From Arthrobacter citreus (GTDB lineage: Bacteria > Bacillota > Bacilli > Bacillales > Bacillaceae_G), in contig CP053688.1 in the NCBI GenBank assembly GCA_013200995.1, positions 2,728,001-2,792,000 on the forward strand: DNA of 64,000 nt, in the 5' to 3' direction. Positions 63,659 to 64,000 of this stretch are shown here, piece after piece. Numbering within the stretch: position 1 is the first letter of the stretch; every line of letters begins with the position of its first letter. The notes beneath the pieces were generated by a model that was given only the letters and a program-made list of their open reading frames with translations, did not search any database and was not told where the DNA came from. Position numbers and translations under genes: made by a program.

Positions 63659-63874
63659 ATGGCGATTATCATAAATGTTGATGTGATGTTGGCAAAAAGG
63701 AAAATGAGCCTAACGGAACTTTCGGAGAGAGTGGGAATTACTATGGCGAATCTTTCCATATTGAAAAATGGGAAGGCAAAAGCTGTTCGCTTCTCAACAT
63801 TAGAAGCGATCTGTAAGACTTTGGATTGTCAGCCGGGTGATATTTTGGAATATAAAAGTGAAGAAGACACTTAA
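63659..63874 (+). CDS. Small XRE-type regulator (YozG-like)
   Basis: 71 residues from ATG 63659 (AGGTG six bases upstream; GTG 63650 possible). XRE/Cro helix-turn-helix: LAKRKMSLTELSERVGITMA and CKTLDCQPGDILEYK. It follows the DUF2975 gene by 10 bp. Confidence 0.85.
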   Translation: MAIIINVDVMLAKRKMSLTELSERVGITMANLSILKNGKAKAVRFSTLEAICKTLDCQPGDILEYKSEEDT

Positions 63875-63930
63875 TAAAAACTGATAGGAACTTTCTTCAA
63901 CCAGCGGAATTAGATAGTCAAATTAAGATG

Positions 63931-63956
63931 AAGGGATAGCTATTAAGCTGTCCCTT
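63931..63956 (+). terminator. Probable terminator after the YozG-like gene
   Basis: AAGGGATAGCT pairs with AGCTGTCCCTT (one mismatch); the T-tract is weak. Confidence 0.55.
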
Positions 63957-64000
63957 CTCTGCGTTTATAAATGATATTTACTGTTCAATTAGTCCCTTAC

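Overview
This AT-rich window most likely comes from a spore-forming Bacillus-type Firmicute (Bacillaceae). The evidence is the strong AGGAGG-type ribosome sites, T-box and purine riboswitch RNAs, a modA/yvgK-type pair, a yoaS/yozG-type pair, and genes like yhjB/yhjC and yknXYZ. I would guess a Bacillus/Gottfriedia relative, with low certainty. There is no rRNA, no intact tRNA, no insertion sequence and no CRISPR array.

Layout. (1) 1-12.7 kb: three tandem, minus-strand, Vpr-like subtilisin (S8) proteases; the first is cut by the window edge and the two complete ones end in a dockerin. Next comes an RRNPP-type (XRE+TPR) regulator. A fourth dockerin protease lies at 21.6-25.8 kb. Two full-length LysR regulators (13.0 and 20.4 kb) flank a WxL surface-protein locus (14.0-20.0 kb: WxL adhesin, WxL-interacting membrane protein, small WxL protein, divergent Mga/PRD-like regulator). 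(2) 26.4-28.4 kb: secreted HSL-type esterase, DUF3892 protein, small unknown protein. (3) 28.4-29.8 kb: gene-poor, apparently decayed DNA ending in a guanine-class purine riboswitch. (4) 29.8-34.7 kb: riboswitch-led HD-domain dNTPase and cytochrome P450, an intrinsic terminator, then an alpha/beta hydrolase, an MFS transporter and an unknown protein. (5) 34.9-37.8 kb: unknown protein, orphan ModA with a divergent YvgK-like regulator, and a LysR protein reduced to its DNA-binding half. (6) 38.6-46.0 kb: nine-gene catabolic operon (KDGP aldolase, DgaE-like PLP lyase, DUF4310/4311/4312 and SFCGS proteins, stand-alone PRD protein, amidohydrolase, BglG-type regulator). (7) 46.4-50.7 kb: small membrane protein with an SPFH protein, and a MacAB/YknXYZ-like exporter. 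(8) 51.6-59.4 kb: N-acyl/N-carbamoyl amino-acid metabolism with three M20 hydrolases, an SSS symporter with DUF3311 partner, a DMT exporter and a regulator. (9) 60.0-63.9 kb: a small reading frame broken by an in-frame stop, a T-box-controlled amino-acid permease, and a DUF2975/YozG-like pair.

How it fits together: the window is built around extracellular protein degradation (dockerin proteases), uptake and hydrolysis of amino-acid derivatives (M20 locus, T-box permease) and envelope adhesion (WxL locus). The best candidates for something undescribed are the guanine-riboswitch/HD-dNTPase/P450 operon, the DUF4310-4312 putative transporter operon, a family of 21-bp repeats ending in a fixed cap (three blocks at 1.85-2.28 kb, one inverted at 26.2 kb), a ~130-bp structured intergenic repeat (27.5 and 47.5 kb), and shared operator-like boxes upstream of the proteases and of the M20 genes.
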